NCBI GenBank assembly: GCA_023269675.1
Contig: JAHFSX010000007.1
Location: 1-64,000, forward strand
DNA length: 64,000 nucleotides
Direction: 5' to 3'
Source: Verrucomicrobiota bacterium
Lineage (GTDB): Bacteria > Verrucomicrobiota > Kiritimatiellia > RFP12 > UBA1067
Position numbers and translations under genes: made by a program. Below are positions 10,101 through 18,660 of this stretch, piece after piece (within the stretch, counting starts at the first letter, position 1; the number at the start of each line of letters is the position of its first letter). The notes beneath the pieces are model-generated. The model was not told the DNA's origin. It did no database searches and worked only from the letters and a program-made list of their open reading frames with translations.

Positions 10101-11082
10101 TGTAGAGGTCCCAGCACCACTCGAAGACGTTGCCTGCCATGTCGCAGAGGCCATAGGCGTTGGCGGCGAAACTCCCGGCGGGGCTGGTGTAGGGCGCCAC
10201 ACCGTCATTATAGGCCGGATGGTAGCCCCGCGTCAGACTGGTGTCGTAGGGGGTCCCTTCGTAACTCCAGTAGTTCGCGCGTGCGTGCTGGATCTCGTTG
10301 CTGTCGGTCCACGGGAAGCGGTTGGTGGTGCCGGTGCCGCGCGCCGCGTACTCCCATTCCGCCTCGGTCGGCAGCCGGTAGCCGTCGGCCGACCAGTTGC
10401 AGCCGCCCGCGAAGTTGCCGGTCTTGAACACGGTGCCGTCCGCATTGGTGTAGCACGGCGTCAGGCCGTCCCGCTCGCTGCGGGCGTTGCACCACCTCAC
10501 CGCGCTGTGCCAGTCCATGCTCTGTGCCGGGTGGCCGGCGGCCTTGCCGGCGGCGACGCAGATGGCGTAACCGTTGGCCAGGGCCCAGGTCCGCACCGCG
10601 TCCCACTGCGCTTTGGTCACCTCGGTGCGGTCCATGTCGAACGCGCTCACTTCCACCGGGTGGATGGGGGTGGCGACGGAGCTGCCCATGCTGAATGTGC
10701 CGGCCGGGACCGGTACCATGGTGAATGGCTGGGGCGCGACCGCGCCGCCGTCGCTGGCGGTGAGGCAGACCCTCAGGTTGCTCAGGATCTGCCCGTTCAG
10801 GTCCGCTTCGCCGTCCCAGACGATTTGGCGGGCGGTGCCGGTCGCGATGCCAGCGCCGATGTCGCCTGAGAAGTGCGACGCGCTCAGCACGCCGGTCGCA
10901 TTGGAAACAACCGCGACGACGGCCACGACGTTGGTCGTGCCGCTCGCCACGTCATAGGTGATCTCCACGCGCTTGGAACCCGCGCGTTGGCTCGCATGCA
11001 CATTCGAAACCGTGGGTGCCGCAGCCCACGCCTGTATCGCCACTCCCAACACTGCCACGCCAACCCTAATCGTATATAGCAT
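7147..11082 (-). CDS. Large exported SUMF1-fold / Ig / Calx-beta protein
   Basis: 1311 residues. Start taken at the ATG at 11082 (GAAGGGGCACGT upstream), ten codons inside the longest frame. A signal peptide (VGVAVLGVAIQAWAA) leads. A short beta domain follows, then a formylglycine-generating-enzyme (SUMF1/FGE-sulfatase) fold at about 130-387: GTFSMGSS, DRTEVTKAQWD, RLPTEAEWEYAARG, GNVFEWCWD, RGGSWGG, GFRCV. The region that carries the two catalytic cysteines in true FGE reads GGSWGGANPSAAYVCTV and lacks that spacing, so this is probably a binding domain, not a converting enzyme. Next come an I-set-like Ig domain (about 514-597), a Calx-beta-like segment (about 607-720), an InlB/Flg_new-like repeat (about 734-800) and a He_PIG-like Ig domain (about 810-884). 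The last 400 residues are unrecognised. The N-terminal 450 residues are a close paralogue of the next - strand protein. Confidence 0.8.
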   Translation of the reverse strand: MLYTIRVGVAVLGVAIQAWAAAPTVSNVHASQRAGSKRVEITYDVASGTTNVVAVVAVVSNATGVLSASHFSGDIGAGIATGTARQIVWDGEADLNGQILSNLRVCLTASDGGAVAPQPFTMVPVPAGTFSMGSSVATPIHPVEVSAFDMDRTEVTKAQWDAVRTWALANGYAICVAAGKAAGHPAQSMDWHSAVRWCNARSERDGLTPCYTNADGTVFKTGNFAGGCNWSADGYRLPTEAEWEYAARGTGTTNRFPWTDSNEIQHARANYWSYEGTPYDTSLTRGYHPAYNDGVAPYTSPAGSFAANAYGLCDMAGNVFEWCWDLYKAPYLTSPVLNPRGAATGSHRVIRGGSWGGANPSAAYVCTVTDREISTPDGFANIIGFRCVKATPAGGALSTEALAEAAAPLATPVASDPFTADFRDYTLTVASTCGKPAPASGTNCYAWSTTVTGAVPRVVSAGGTNWSCTGWAGTGSVPPAGMTNSTGPMMLTSQQSSITWQWAVSAVMPCISAQPQSRTNSCATTALFSVVAAGMPSVAYQWQCNGTNLVDGGRVSGAQSPTLAIANASPSDDAGRYRVILANAAGSVTSQAAVLTVSDSSTPAESRTIAFADAAYVTPGEGASGTAAFSAVVPVNGTGPASVSVFVLPGSAGTTDYVPPAKPVVLTWAEGETGPKTVSIPIKGDTLVEGNEVFYLALGTPSNGVIAEPRVCAVTIADDELGTAANKGVFVAGLPQPPEGGKVTGGAYCLPSRTVTLTATPNAGWTFLRWEDGTQVTPRKVSGGQAAASAQNGAMRCTALFKRTVDLPLPQLANPGAQAATVGVAFSLPLDLVSESLPKVTVTGLPAGLKYDAAKTRIVGAPALAGTFTLTIAATNPKGPATPQVFSLTAAPLPAWAQGTFSGSAGTDALGCGSAALNVTPAGGVSGKLTLRGSNFTFSAASYANRDDKGVFWLTATATVARASIPLTLAVYAPEYAGPAPAPEALGRADGDLGADGWLRLYSNVWKEPAMLTFAANTFSGYYTATLPGADAYGSGYLTFTVDKSGGVKTVGKLGDGTVVSLSGTLIRDEEGRTFTVLYTAPVAYKGGGLFGVAEFVTPQSGPVLVRLLDDPFSWLNLNPLATGEAGAGFSRGLGLTGGWYAKLGNLYDYYIDNALSVGTNAGAPVPALWIGTNRYESAGWNPNGLALTVATNSLSVLTGLKAPKAVLPVKVGGVYDYDDAGNALGLTVVLTRATGIFKGSFKAWFDYATTHTPKTISFEGVLTPERENKDDGVEGRGFFLWSDKAQYLSPLGKKVPYTFSWSYDFLLQGN

Positions 11083-11508
11083 ACGTGCCCCTTCTGTGCC
11101 GTCAGGCGGCACCCCACCGTTCTGAGCCTATTGAGTGCAGGACCGGTGCCATAAGGCTAATAACTCCAAATTTTTTGATAGAATACCACACGGTTGGCGG
11201 ATCTGTAAAGGTGTAAAAAATAGCCTTTTTTAGTAGCGTTCCTCAGTTTTTCGCTGAGGTTGGTAACAGTTTGAAAAGCGGTGCCGCTAGGGCATTTCCC
11301 TGTCAATTCGCCGATTTTTACGGTTCGAAAGTAGGAACGGGACCTAGGGGTGATTGCAGGTTAGAACTGATGGGCGCCTAGGGATAAATATATTCACGGC
11401 CTTGGACGGGCGCGGGTCTGCGGCAGCCGTCCCTGGGGTCGGGATTCTCTCAATTATGAGAATGGAGGGAGGGCTTGCCGCATTTTTGGGAGAGACGCAC
11501 GCGTCTTC
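11083..11508. other. Intergenic/5' leader between paralogous genes
   Basis: About 425 bases with no gene. It is locally AT-rich (11160-11235) and contains a 6-bp hairpin CCTCAG/CTGAGG at 11241-11259. Two TAGGGR-type words (11345 and 11379) resemble half of the 6-3-6 inverted repeats found upstream of 20827 and 23309. The promoter of the - strand gene starting at 11082 should lie here, but no convincing -35/-10 pair could be fixed. Confidence 0.4.
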
Positions 11509-13569
11509 CTAAGGCATCGAGACTCGCACGCGGTAGAAGCGGCTACTTGAGTTGGTCGGGCCCCAGGCGCCCGCCGTCAGATTGGTCCGGCCCTCGACCG
11601 CGTACACGCGCGTCGCGCCGAGGTCGGGTGTCCAGGTCACCCGCGGCACGCCGCCGAGCAGGGCGAGTCCGCAGCTGAAGACCGACGCGCTGTTGGAGGG
11701 CGAGGTCCCGGCGATGAACTCCTGCCAAGCGGCCATGCCGTCGCAGTCGGCGTCCGCCATCTCCTCCGGCGAGTAGGTCGTGGACGCGGTGAGCACTGCC
11801 GCCTGGCTGGTGACGCAGCCCAGAGCGTTGGACACCACGACGGTGTAACGGCTTCCGTCATCGGCCAGGCGGGTGTTGGCAACCTCAAGCGCGGGGCTCT
11901 GGGCGCCGCTGATGCGGTCGCCGTTGACTAGGTTGGTGCCGTTGCACAGCCACTGGTACACCACGCATGGCAGGCCCGTCGCCACGACCGAAAAAACGGC
12001 GGTGAAGGCGCAGCTGTTGGTGCGGCTCTGCGGCTGGACGGCGATGGCCGGCGCGAATGCGGACACGCTCCACTGCCACGTTAGTGAGGATTGCTGGTTC
12101 GTCAACACCATCGGCCCCGTGTTGGTGGTGGCGCCCGAGAGCGGCACGCTGCCGGTGCCGGTCCAGCCGGCACAGGTCCAGTTCGTACCGCCCGCGCTGA
12201 ACACGCGCGGCGCGGTGCCCGTCACCGTGGTGGCCCAGGCGTAGCTGAGCGACCCGGTCGCCGGCGCGGGGGTGCCGCAGGCCGAGGCTACGGTCAGGGT
12301 GTAGTCGCGGAAGTCGGCGGTGAAGGGACCGCTTGCGACGGGGTCGGACGCCAGCGGGCCCCCTGTGCCGTCGGCCAGCGAGGCCCCGCTGGCGGGCGCC
12401 GACCGCGCGCAGCGGAATCCGATGATGTTGGAGAGACCGTCCGACGAGTTGTAATTACGGTAATCAACCGTACAGATGTATGCGGCATAATTGCCGACTG
12501 TGCCCCAACTTCCGCCCCGAATGATGTGTCCGGAACCGGTGGCCGGCCCCCGTGGGTTGAGACTGGGGGTCGTCAGGTAGGGAGACTTGTAATAGTCCCA
12601 GCACCACTCGAAGACATTGCCTGCCATGTCTTGGAGGCCATAGGCGTTCGCGGAAAAAGCCCCCGCCGGACTCGTGTAAGGCATCGCGCCGTTGGTGTAG
12701 GCGGGGTTGTAGCCCCGCGTCAGGCTGGTGTCGTAGGGGGTCCCGGCATAGCTCCAGTAGTTCGCGCGGGTGTGCTGGATCTCGTTGCAGTCAATCCACG
12801 GGAAACGGTTGGTGGTGCCCGTGCCGCGCGCCGCGTACTCCCATTCCGCCTCGGTCGGCAAGCGGTAGCCGTTCGCCGACCAGTTGCAGCCGCCGGCGAA
12901 GTTTCCGGTCTTGAACAGGGTGCCGTTCTTGTTGGTGTAGCACGGCGTCAGGCCCTCCCGCGCGCTGCGGGCGTTGCACCACCTGACCGCGTTGTGCCAG
13001 TCCATGGACTGGACCGGATGGTTGGCGGCTTTGCCGGAAGCGCTGCTGAGGGTGTAGCCGTTGGTCAAGGCCCAGGTCCGCACCCCGTCCCACATGTCTT
13101 TGGTCACCTCGGTCCGGTCCAGGTAGAAGGCGCTCAGCGTCACGGGGTGTATGGGCGTGAAGGAGGCGCTGCCCATGCTGAAGGTGCCGGCGGGGATCGA
13201 GACCATGCCGGGCGGGGTCCCGGACGAGCCGCTGCCGTCGCTGGCGGTGAGGCACACCTGCAGGCTGCTCAGGACCTGTCCGTTCTGGTCCGCCCCGCCG
13301 TCCCAGACGATCTGGCGGGCGGTTCCGGTCGCGACTCCTGGCCCGACGTCGCCCGAGAAGTGCGTCGCGTTCAGCACGCCGGTGGCGTTGGACACCGTCA
13401 CGCTGACGGTCACGCGGTTGGTGGTGGTGCTCGCCACGTCGAAGGCGATTTCCACACACTTGGAGCCCGCGCGCTGGCTCGCGCTCACGTTAGAGAGCGT
13501 CGGGGTCGTAGCCCGCGCCACACCCGCCACACCCAGCAGCAAAAGGCTTAGGCGAATGATGTCGATCAT
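11509..13569 (-). CDS. Exported SUMF1-fold / Ig protein, paralogue of upstream-lying gene
   Basis: 686 residues. The ATG at 13569 is preceded by GGGAGG with 6-base spacing; the longest frame begins 21 codons earlier without a ribosome site. A signal peptide (LSLLLLGVAGVARA) is followed by a short beta domain and a SUMF1/FGE-sulfatase fold (about 123-386) with the same landmarks as the 7147-11082 protein (RLPTEAEWEYAARG, GNVFEWCWD, RGGSWGT, GFRCA). It too lacks the FGE cysteine pair. An Ig-like domain lies at about 510-596. The C-terminal 85 residues have an acidic DCDGMAAWQEFIAGTSP segment and end SSRFYRVRVSMP, a module shared with the metalloprotease at 13915. The tandem arrangement with its paralogue indicates local duplication. 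Probably an extracellular binding protein. Confidence 0.8.
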   Translation of the reverse strand: MIDIIRLSLLLLGVAGVARATTPTLSNVSASQRAGSKCVEIAFDVASTTTNRVTVSVTVSNATGVLNATHFSGDVGPGVATGTARQIVWDGGADQNGQVLSSLQVCLTASDGSGSSGTPPGMVSIPAGTFSMGSASFTPIHPVTLSAFYLDRTEVTKDMWDGVRTWALTNGYTLSSASGKAANHPVQSMDWHNAVRWCNARSAREGLTPCYTNKNGTLFKTGNFAGGCNWSANGYRLPTEAEWEYAARGTGTTNRFPWIDCNEIQHTRANYWSYAGTPYDTSLTRGYNPAYTNGAMPYTSPAGAFSANAYGLQDMAGNVFEWCWDYYKSPYLTTPSLNPRGPATGSGHIIRGGSWGTVGNYAAYICTVDYRNYNSSDGLSNIIGFRCARSAPASGASLADGTGGPLASDPVASGPFTADFRDYTLTVASACGTPAPATGSLSYAWATTVTGTAPRVFSAGGTNWTCAGWTGTGSVPLSGATTNTGPMVLTNQQSSLTWQWSVSAFAPAIAVQPQSRTNSCAFTAVFSVVATGLPCVVYQWLCNGTNLVNGDRISGAQSPALEVANTRLADDGSRYTVVVSNALGCVTSQAAVLTASTTYSPEEMADADCDGMAAWQEFIAGTSPSNSASVFSCGLALLGGVPRVTWTPDLGATRVYAVEGRTNLTAGAWGPTNSSSRFYRVRVSMP

Positions 13570-13914
13570 ACGAAAACCTCCCTCGCTGCTATGCGGCGAC
13601 CTCATAAACAGCTTGATCGATTTTAAGCACATCCGGTGCCATGTCTCTGCTTCGGAGGGGCTCGGGTTCTGTGCCGCCGCGTGTCGGGCGTCCCGCCCGG
13701 GCGGGCGGCGGCGAATGCGGGAGCGTCTGTGGCTTAGCCGCGTTTCAGCCTATAAACTGCCCGGCCGGTCGGCGTAAGGCTGGGTTTGGCCGTTCAGAAC
13801 GCCCGCGGAAATCGGTGGGGGACGGGGGTTCGCATAACGGGATTTCCCGATGACGGTACAGTAAAACGCTGAGGCGGTGGCGCGCCTGACGAGGCCACTC
13901 GGAGAGCCCGCCGG
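13570..13914. other. Intergenic region
   Basis: About 345 bases between two - strand genes. GC-rich, with no recognisable protein, RNA or strong terminator. It should contain the promoter for the gene starting at 13569. Confidence 0.4.
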
Positions 13915-16749
13915 CTACGGCAGCGCGACCCTCACGCGGAAGAAACGGCTTTCCGCGTTGGTTACGCCCCAGGCTCCCTCGGCCAGGCTGGTCCGGCCTT
14001 CGACCGTATATACCCGCGATGTGCCGAGATCCGGTGACCAGGTCACACGGGAAGTGCCGTTGCTTAGAGCGATGACGCAGCGGAAGACCGAGGCGCTGTT
14101 TGTGGGTTGGGTGCCGGCCACATATTCCTGCCATGCCGTCATGCCGTCTCCGTCGGTGTCCTTCATTTCCTCAGTGGCGGGCGCGTCACTCGTCAGCCCG
14201 TTTTGGATCAGCCACATGTCCGGTGTGCCCATGGGTGCGATGTTGTTCACGGACAGCGCCGTGGTGCTGCTGGCCGAACCTGGATTGCCGGCCAGGTCAG
14301 TGCCCGTGATCGCGATGGTGGCGGCCCCGTTCGCATCCGAGTCCAGAATCGTGTAGCGGTAGGTGTAGGTGTCTCCCGACCGGTTCACGAAACTCGCCGC
14401 GTGTGTGTTAACGGCCACGGTTGCCGCCGATAGCGGTTCTGAGGCCGTGAACGTGAGGGTCACCTCCGTGCCTGATTTTGCCAGTGCGGGAGTGGCCATA
14501 ATGTTGTTCAGGGTCGGCGGTATGTCGTCGGGTTCGATATTGAACATGCTGCTTGTCCCTGTATGCCCCGCCCCGTCATCTGCCGCAAGGCATAAGTTGG
14601 TGACCGCCTCCTGGACAGTGACCATGCCGGTCCAGACGCCGCTGACGAAGGTGCCCGCGCTCGCCGGCGCGATGGCCACGCGTTTGTCAGAATCCAAGTT
14701 GAAACGCAGGTCGACGAACCACCACCGGGCCGAGTCGGCTGAAGCCGGACAGGCATCGCCGCTGGCATTCAGGCTCTGATGGATGACGCCATGGCTGAAA
14801 GCCGTAGCCCCGTCCATTCTAAAGTACGATCCGCCACTCGTGAAAACTCCCACACGGTATCGGATGCCCGCCGTGAGGTGAACCGGAGTTGACAGCGGCG
14901 TTTCTGTCCACGTCCCTGGTACGCTGCTGACATTCTGGGTGGCGAGGCAAACGCCCGTATCGGTCCAAATGGAGACCTTTGTCCCAAAATAATGGCGCAG
15001 ATGGGTGACCGTGATGTTGTCGGCGGGCGTGAAGGAGTACCCCAGCGTATACGAGCCTGATGAGAAAAGCGGCGTTGGCAGATCGCCAAGAATGTTCGAG
15101 GTGTTTGTCGGGTTTCGCTGGAGGCCCGTCAGCGCCACGACACCCGTGTATCCGGTTACCGTATTGTTGCCGGCGTCTTGGGCTGTGAGGCTCACGGGGA
15201 AAGGCGCTGCCGCGTGTTGCGGCGGGATGGGGGCCCATGCGAAGTGATCCACTGGCCCCGTCGAAACCTCGAACGGTTGGCTTTGGCTGGCGTGCCCATT
15301 GCCGTCGTTGGCGGCCAGTCGTACGGCGCTATCCGCCGTTGAGACCCGGATGCTGCCGGTCCATTGCCCAGCGGCAAGGGCGGCGCTGCTCTCGAGTTGC
15401 AAGGACACCGGTCCATGGTTGCCGGCCCCGGAAATGACCAGCCGGTTTGTGCAACTCGTCAGAAGATTGTCGTAGACATCGCGCGCGCTGACTGAAACGT
15501 TGAACGGGATTCCGATGGTTTGGGTGGTGGAGACGGCTGACCAGGCGTAGTGATCAAGCGCGTTTTCGACTGTCAGCAGCGCGCTCATGCTGGTTGCTGT
15601 CCCGTAGGCGTTGGTGATCCGCACGGAGTACTGTCCGGCCTGAGTGGCCTGCACGTTGACAAGGGTGCAGACGCCGTTGGTGGCCCCGCCGATCGGCTCT
15701 CCGTTGAAGCGCCACTGATAAAAGACGGACGGGCCCCCAGCGGCAATCCCCACGGCAAAAGTTGCCGTCCCGGCCACGGGGACAGTCTGCGGGACCGGTT
15801 GCGTGATGATCGTCGGAACGTAGTCGTCGTCCGAAATTGTGGCGGCCACCTGCTGTGTGACGTTCTCCGTGCCGTTGGAGACCGAACCGATGTCCACCAC
15901 GACGGATTCGTCCCCCTCCTGTAGCGTGTCCTGCGCCGCCGTCAACGCAGTTGATCCGCTCAGGCTCCCCGCCGGAATGACGATGCTCGTTGTCGACGGG
16001 GTGTAATCCCCTGTCAAGGTCGCGGTGCCCGAAAACGAAAGGGTCACCGTCACCGCTTGCGGCGCAGCAGCCGAGAGCGTGGCGGTGACAATCGCGACGC
16101 CCCCGGCCTCCGCCATGGGACTGCCCGTCAATCCCAGTGTCACGGCGGGCAGCAGCGGATAGAGATGCGCGATGCCGGCGACGTCGTCGGGATCCAGGGT
16201 CTGCTTCTTGGTCTCGCCCGTGTTGACGTAGCCGTACATCGTCTTTTCGGCGTCGCCCGCGCCGTACAGATCAGCTAAAGAAAGGGCGTGCCCCAACTCG
16301 TGCGTGGCGACGTTCTGGACGTCGAACTTGCCCGCCGCGCCCGTCGCCGACCAGGAATAGCAGGTGTTGAAGACGATGTCGCTGTCGAGCAACTGCCCCG
16401 TGCTCGTGTAGTAGATGGTGGAGTTGCGGGCGACCGTTCCGTCCGTGCCCAGATAACTGAAGCTGCACACGTTGTTGCCGTCGTAGGTTGCGTTACTGAT
16501 GGTCGATGCTCCGGCATAGCAGAAGCGGAAGGTGGAGCCGGGCACGGCGCTCCATGTGTTCAGGGCGGACTGTAGGGCGGCGTCGGCTCCGCTGGGGCCG
16601 GCACTGGCGTTGAGGAGGACCGACTCTTTCGGCGCGGGCCACTTGATCGGCGCGCCGGTAGAGGTGGTGATAACCGTATAGGCCCGCGCGGCCATCGGCG
16701 CGACCACCGCCAAGAACAGCAAGCAAACACCGCGGGCGTATGCGTTCAC
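13915..16749 (-). CDS. Matrixin-like secreted zinc metalloprotease with Calx-beta/Ig tail
   Basis: 944 residues, GTG start at 16749 with GGAGG 9 bases upstream. A signal peptide (VCLLFLAVVAPMAARA) precedes an M10-type domain. The zinc site is H150-E151-LG-H154-ALS-LA-D160 with a Met-turn at M171 (KTMYGY). The usual glycine of HExxHxxGxxH is Ser157 and the third ligand position is Asp160, as in Asp-zincins such as snapalysin. Then follow a Calx-beta domain, an Ig-like domain, several further beta-sandwich modules and a Big-type Ig repeat. The C-terminal module holds a DTDGDGMTAWQEY loop and ends SRFFRVRVALP. The start codon overlaps the stop of the small gene upstream (GTGA), so the two are translationally coupled. 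Probably digests extracellular protein; substrate unknown. Confidence 0.8.
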   Translation of the reverse strand: MNAYARGVCLLFLAVVAPMAARAYTVITTSTGAPIKWPAPKESVLLNASAGPSGADAALQSALNTWSAVPGSTFRFCYAGASTISNATYDGNNVCSFSYLGTDGTVARNSTIYYTSTGQLLDSDIVFNTCYSWSATGAAGKFDVQNVATHELGHALSLADLYGAGDAEKTMYGYVNTGETKKQTLDPDDVAGIAHLYPLLPAVTLGLTGSPMAEAGGVAIVTATLSAAAPQAVTVTLSFSGTATLTGDYTPSTTSIVIPAGSLSGSTALTAAQDTLQEGDESVVVDIGSVSNGTENVTQQVAATISDDDYVPTIITQPVPQTVPVAGTATFAVGIAAGGPSVFYQWRFNGEPIGGATNGVCTLVNVQATQAGQYSVRITNAYGTATSMSALLTVENALDHYAWSAVSTTQTIGIPFNVSVSARDVYDNLLTSCTNRLVISGAGNHGPVSLQLESSAALAAGQWTGSIRVSTADSAVRLAANDGNGHASQSQPFEVSTGPVDHFAWAPIPPQHAAAPFPVSLTAQDAGNNTVTGYTGVVALTGLQRNPTNTSNILGDLPTPLFSSGSYTLGYSFTPADNITVTHLRHYFGTKVSIWTDTGVCLATQNVSSVPGTWTETPLSTPVHLTAGIRYRVGVFTSGGSYFRMDGATAFSHGVIHQSLNASGDACPASADSARWWFVDLRFNLDSDKRVAIAPASAGTFVSGVWTGMVTVQEAVTNLCLAADDGAGHTGTSSMFNIEPDDIPPTLNNIMATPALAKSGTEVTLTFTASEPLSAATVAVNTHAASFVNRSGDTYTYRYTILDSDANGAATIAITGTDLAGNPGSASSTTALSVNNIAPMGTPDMWLIQNGLTSDAPATEEMKDTDGDGMTAWQEYVAGTQPTNSASVFRCVIALSNGTSRVTWSPDLGTSRVYTVEGRTSLAEGAWGVTNAESRFFRVRVALP

Positions 16750-17381
16750 AAGCGGGGACCTCCGTGCCGCGAGGTCCTCAGTCGCTGCCGAACACGCTCC
16801 TTGAGCACGGCGGCGTCCACGTTGCGCTCGATGGCGGAGGCATCACCGACCACCTCGAATCCATCCTTGATCGCCCGGCCGGCCTCGATCCGGTACAACC
16901 CCTGCGCCGCGCCCAGCAGGGCATATCCGCGGCCCCGCTGGCCGCCGCTCAGGTCGCGCTTGGACTCATGGGGGGTCTTCTCACGCAGAAAGACCAGAAT
17001 CCGTTGTCCCCGGTTCAGCGTGGGCATGTCGGAGACGCGCTGCTCCAGATCACCTACGCGCCCTCCCTCGTAGAGAAAGGTCACGCGGTTGGTGCCCCCT
17101 AAAAAAACGTCGGTCGCGTCGATTTCCACTTCTGTGACGATCGCGGAGTGGTCGTCCGTCCAGCGCGAGGTCGAGCTCGTGACACAGCCTTCGACGATGC
17201 AGTCGGCGCGATCAACGATGGTCGTCGTGGCCAGCGGCACCATCAGGGCCGCCGCTTCCGTGCACAGTAAGAACGCTACGCCGCCTGCCACAGTGACCTG
17301 AAGATGGCGCCCGCACCAGCCGCACGCCGTTCCGACTCCTATGATCGCTTTCGCCCTGACGCTTGCCCAAAAATTCATCAT
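16746..17381 (-). CDS. Small exported protein coupled to the matrixin
   Basis: 211 residues. Tandem ATGs at 17381/17378 with AAGGAAGC upstream. A long N-terminal leader contains a hydrophobic segment (VTVAGGVAFLLCTEAAAL). The body reads LATTTIVDRADCIVEG, then VTEVEIDATDVFLGG, then GGRVGDLEQRVSDMP, then GQRILVFLRE. From memory, this resembles a family of small uncharacterised proteins that often sits directly before matrixin genes. The stop overlaps the GTG of the metalloprotease by four bases. A role as inhibitor, chaperone or anchor of the protease is an inference from position only. No catalytic motif is seen. Confidence 0.75.
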   Translation of the reverse strand: MMNFWASVRAKAIIGVGTACGWCGRHLQVTVAGGVAFLLCTEAAALMVPLATTTIVDRADCIVEGCVTSSTSRWTDDHSAIVTEVEIDATDVFLGGTNRVTFLYEGGRVGDLEQRVSDMPTLNRGQRILVFLREKTPHESKRDLSGGQRGRGYALLGAAQGLYRIEAGRAIKDGFEVVGDASAIERNVDAAVLKERVRQRLRTSRHGGPRL

Positions 17382-17913
17382 GCTTCCTTTTCACCTGATC
17401 CGCAGCGATTCACTAGCATGGCGTATGCCATTGCGAACAAGGAGGTTAAACTGCGCATGGCTTCAAAACGGATTAGGCTGTCGTAGGGAAATATCCTAGT
17501 GTGACCCTAAGTATATATTGGAGAGGCGGGTAAGGTTTTAAACTGTAGCCTTTTGATCGACATAAATAAAACGCCCAGCGCTTCTTACGCTCTTCTATTA
17601 TTTAATTAAAGGAAAAAACCTTATGGCTTGGTAGGGCGGCGTACGTGCTGACAGACCCTCGCGAAGGCACGGGAAATTTCCCTCCCGCACAGGAAAAATG
17701 AGCCGTCGCGGGGGCGTTCTTTGATCAGGCTCGTGCGGTCTCGATTATCAGAATTGAGAGGCGAGTTCTCACTTGCGTGGTGTCGGACCTCTCCGCTCCG
17801 ACCGCCGCACCGCGACCGGACGGTGGCGGGTGGCGATGGCACCCGACGGGTCCCGCGGCGGACCGCCGCCTCGAGCGATGGGTTCACGTGTGGTTGTGTG
17901 TGTAGGGGGGGAG
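17382..17913. promoter_or_regulatory. AT-rich upstream region of matrixin operon with candidate operators
   Basis: 530 bases without a gene and clearly AT-richer than its surroundings (17440-17640). At 17484-17498 the sequence TAGGGAAATATCCTA is a 6-3-6 inverted repeat. It overlaps CCTAGTGTGACCCTA at 17495-17509, whose right half equals the ACCCTA half-site found at 20605 and 23372. The site is about 100 bases upstream of the start at 17381. Operator function is inferred. Confidence 0.4.
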
Positions 17914-18660
17914 CTACACGGCGACGGGTTTGAGGAGGGCTAGGAGGTTGCGGGTGATGGTGTCGGCTTGCAGGGAGGTGAGCTGGCGGGAGGGGGCCGT
18001 CTTGGTGAGGTACTCGACCAGGCGGTCGAGCCGATGTACGGCGAGGGCACAGCGGGTGCCGGGCATGACATGGACGGAGGCGTGGGGAAAGACCATTACG
18101 CCCTGCACGAAAGTGTCGATGCAGGAGTTGTCATGGAGCTGCAGCTGGAGACTTTGTGCGCGGTTAAGCGTGGTCGTGACGGCGGGGGTTTGATCGTGTT
18201 TGCTGTCGATGGTGAGGATGCCTTGGCCTGAGAGGGTGATCATGCCGCGCCAGTCTTTGGTTTCGATGGCGAAAACGCCGGTGGGGCCGACTACGATGTG
18301 GTCGATGTGGCCTCCGAAACTGGGGTGGGTGACGTCGTGGAAAACGGCATAGCTGTCGGGCAGGTTGGTGAGGGCGTCGGCGGTGAGTGTCATCCCGTCA
18401 GCACCCTTGCGGAAGGCGATGGCGGCGTCCTGAAGGTCCTCGAGGATGCGGGAGACGCGGCGTTTGGCGACCCACAAGAGGACGATGAGCAGGGTGAGGG
18501 GGATGTAGGAGATGACAGGCGAAGTGATGGCGAGGCCGGCCGTAAACCCCGCGAGGTGGGCGATGACGGCAATGGCGACGACCAGGATGAGGAAGTAACG
18601 CAGGTTTTTGCGGGATACGGTCAGGGCGTAATTGCTGGGGGTGCCGAAGGATCTGGACAT
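17914..18660 (-). CDS. Membrane-anchored NERD-domain protein
   Basis: 248 residues from the ATG at 18660 (AAAGGA, 7-base spacing); the longest frame begins 24 codons earlier without a ribosome site. Two transmembrane helices (about residues 20-42 and 48-66) are followed by a NERD (nuclease-related) domain with the diagnostic run HIDHIVVGPTGVFAIETKDW at about 141-160. NERD domains share the restriction-endonuclease-like core and are often attached to membrane or kinase modules. The ETK portion fits the E-x-K of that fold, so catalysis is possible but unproven. It is alone on its strand at the edge of the stress-type island. Confidence 0.8.
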   Translation of the reverse strand: MSRSFGTPSNYALTVSRKNLRYFLILVVAIAVIAHLAGFTAGLAITSPVISYIPLTLLIVLLWVAKRRVSRILEDLQDAAIAFRKGADGMTLTADALTNLPDSYAVFHDVTHPSFGGHIDHIVVGPTGVFAIETKDWRGMITLSGQGILTIDSKHDQTPAVTTTLNRAQSLQLQLHDNSCIDTFVQGVMVFPHASVHVMPGTRCALAVHRLDRLVEYLTKTAPSRQLTSLQADTITRNLLALLKPVAV

